Shown piece after piece: positions 14,441-15,225 of a stretch of 15,225 bases of DNA. Under the pieces are notes generated by a model. That model did no database searches and was not told the DNA's origin. It saw only the letters and a program-made list of their open reading frames with translations. This stretch comes from an uncultured Pirellula sp. (GTDB taxonomy: Bacteria > Planctomycetota > Planctomycetia > Pirellulales > Pirellulaceae): the NCBI GenBank assembly GCA_903892365.1, contig CAITIF010000070.1:1-15225 (forward strand). Direction: 5' to 3'. Numbering within the stretch: the first letter of the stretch is position 1; every line of letters starts with the position of its first letter. A program made the position numbers and the translations under genes.

Positions 14441-15225
14441 TTAAAAGCCAGGAGAAGCATTTGTCAACGGAATTCTGTCCACCTGATATCGTTCTCTTTC
14501 GTCTTCGGTAAGCATACGAGGAGCATGTTTCTTGGCAAATGCTTCAAGCCCAATCGGTAATGCATGCAGGGCTTGCCCTCCCTTCATAAGCCAGTCGTCA
14601 TTGTCCGCGAAAGGCTTCCATTGATGGCGGAATATGGCATCTTGTCCAAGCACTGATCGCGTTCGATTCTCAAACTCGCTCACAAGCTGACCAAGTTCAG
14701 AATTCCATACCGCAACCGAAACATCCTTCGAGAGAGTTGCAATCAAAGAGCCATTGCTCGAAGAGGCAATTGCGATGGGTTGGCGAGTGGCCGTTTTGAT
14801 GGTTCGCAACACTTGTTGAGTTGCCGGATCAATGATCACAACATTTCCTTCCTTGGTAAGAAGTGCGACGGATTCATGATCCGAAAGAACCGTACCTGCG
14901 GTCACCATTTCAGGAAATATCTGCGTGGATTTCATCGTGCTCAAATCGATCCATTGAGCCATCCCGGTTATTGCATTGGACTTGAAAATGCTTATGTCGT
15001 TTCGCATCTTAGTTGATTTAACCTCCACGAAGTCCGCGCCCTCGATCAATAAAACGTTTTTGCCCGTCTTGGTCAAGGTGAATGTATGGATGCCCTCCTT
15101 GGAAACAAACTCACTTGTTTTCAGAGTTCGCAAATCAAACTGTAAAAACCGTTTGTCTTCGCCAAGCGAAACAACGGTGTTGCTCGCGGGGCCAAACTGA
15201 ATCTGCTTCACGGGGGCAGTGTGCA
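14441..15225 (-). CDS. WD40 repeat protein, partial (N terminus outside the window)
   Basis: The last 261 residues of a WD40/beta-propeller protein; the frame stays open to the window edge. The residues before the first possible start, HTAPVKQIQFGP, continue a typical 'GHtapV..i.F.p' repeat opening, so the GTG at 15211 is not the true start. Later blades are seen in VVSLGEDKRFLQFDLRT, in a central blade around VAQWIDLS-like sequence (MAQWIDLSTMKSTQIFP), in VALLTKEGNVVIIDPAT and in LIATLSKDVSVAVWNSELGQ. The end, HAPRMLTEDERERYQVDR, resembles the 'R.LT..Er.rY' tail found after WD40 repeats in many planctomycete proteins. Such proteins usually act as scaffolds, often with a kinase or cytochrome domain at the other end, which cannot be seen here. 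Confidence 0.85.
   Translation of the reverse strand, partial: HTAPVKQIQFGPASNTVVSLGEDKRFLQFDLRTLKTSEFVSKEGIHTFTLTKTGKNVLLIEGADFVEVKSTKMRNDISIFKSNAITGMAQWIDLSTMKSTQIFPEMVTAGTVLSDHESVALLTKEGNVVIIDPATQQVLRTIKTATRQPIAIASSSNGSLIATLSKDVSVAVWNSELGQLVSEFENRTRSVLGQDAIFRHQWKPFADNDDWLMKGGQALHALPIGLEAFAKKHAPRMLTEDERERYQVDRIPLTNASPGF

Noticed and set aside
1..15225. CRISPR array, tRNA/rRNA genes, transposase or integrase
   Set aside because: I looked for regularly spaced repeats, cloverleaf-like segments and transposase motifs on both strands and saw none.

Overview
The window looks like chromosomal DNA from a planctomycete, most likely of the Pirellulaceae type (Rhodopirellula-like). The evidence is a DUF1559 protein with an N-terminal prepilin-type signal and an H-X9-DG motif, tandem DUF4198 proteins, an RpoD with an acidic low-complexity N terminus, a WD40 protein, Cys-rich exported proteins, middling GC content and only sporadic Shine-Dalgarno sequences. 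No taxonomic marker beyond rpoD is present, so the placement is inferred from gene families.

Left part (1-4684): a secreted SGNH/SASA-type carbohydrate esterase (+) converges on a truncated, internally deleted copy of rpoD (-). An alpha/beta hydrolase (+) follows, then the intact primary sigma factor gene rpoD (-). The fragment and the intact gene form direct repeats that flank the hydrolase. This is the clearest anomaly in the window: the fragment keeps sigma region 2 and the recognition-helix part of region 4.2, joined in frame by loss of 348 bp between two 12-bp repeats.

Middle part (4685-9517): comEC (+, DNA-uptake channel with a C-terminal metallo-beta-lactamase domain) diverges from rpoD. 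It converges on a three-gene minus-strand group: a short conserved-looking protein, an RNase Z-like MBL-fold hydrolase and a protein of unknown function.

Right part (9518-15225): a divergent promoter region leads into a run of envelope or secreted proteins on the plus strand. These are a Cys-rich exported protein, a DUF1559 pseudopilin-like protein behind a 332-nt leader rich in inverted repeats, two tandem DUF4198 paralogues whose mature N terminus is predicted to be histidine, and a small secreted 10-Cys protein. The window ends inside a minus-strand WD40-repeat gene. The DUF4198 pair and the Cys-rich proteins suggest a metal- or redox-related envelope function, but nothing in the sequence proves it.

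I found no tRNA, rRNA, CRISPR array, transposase or phage gene.
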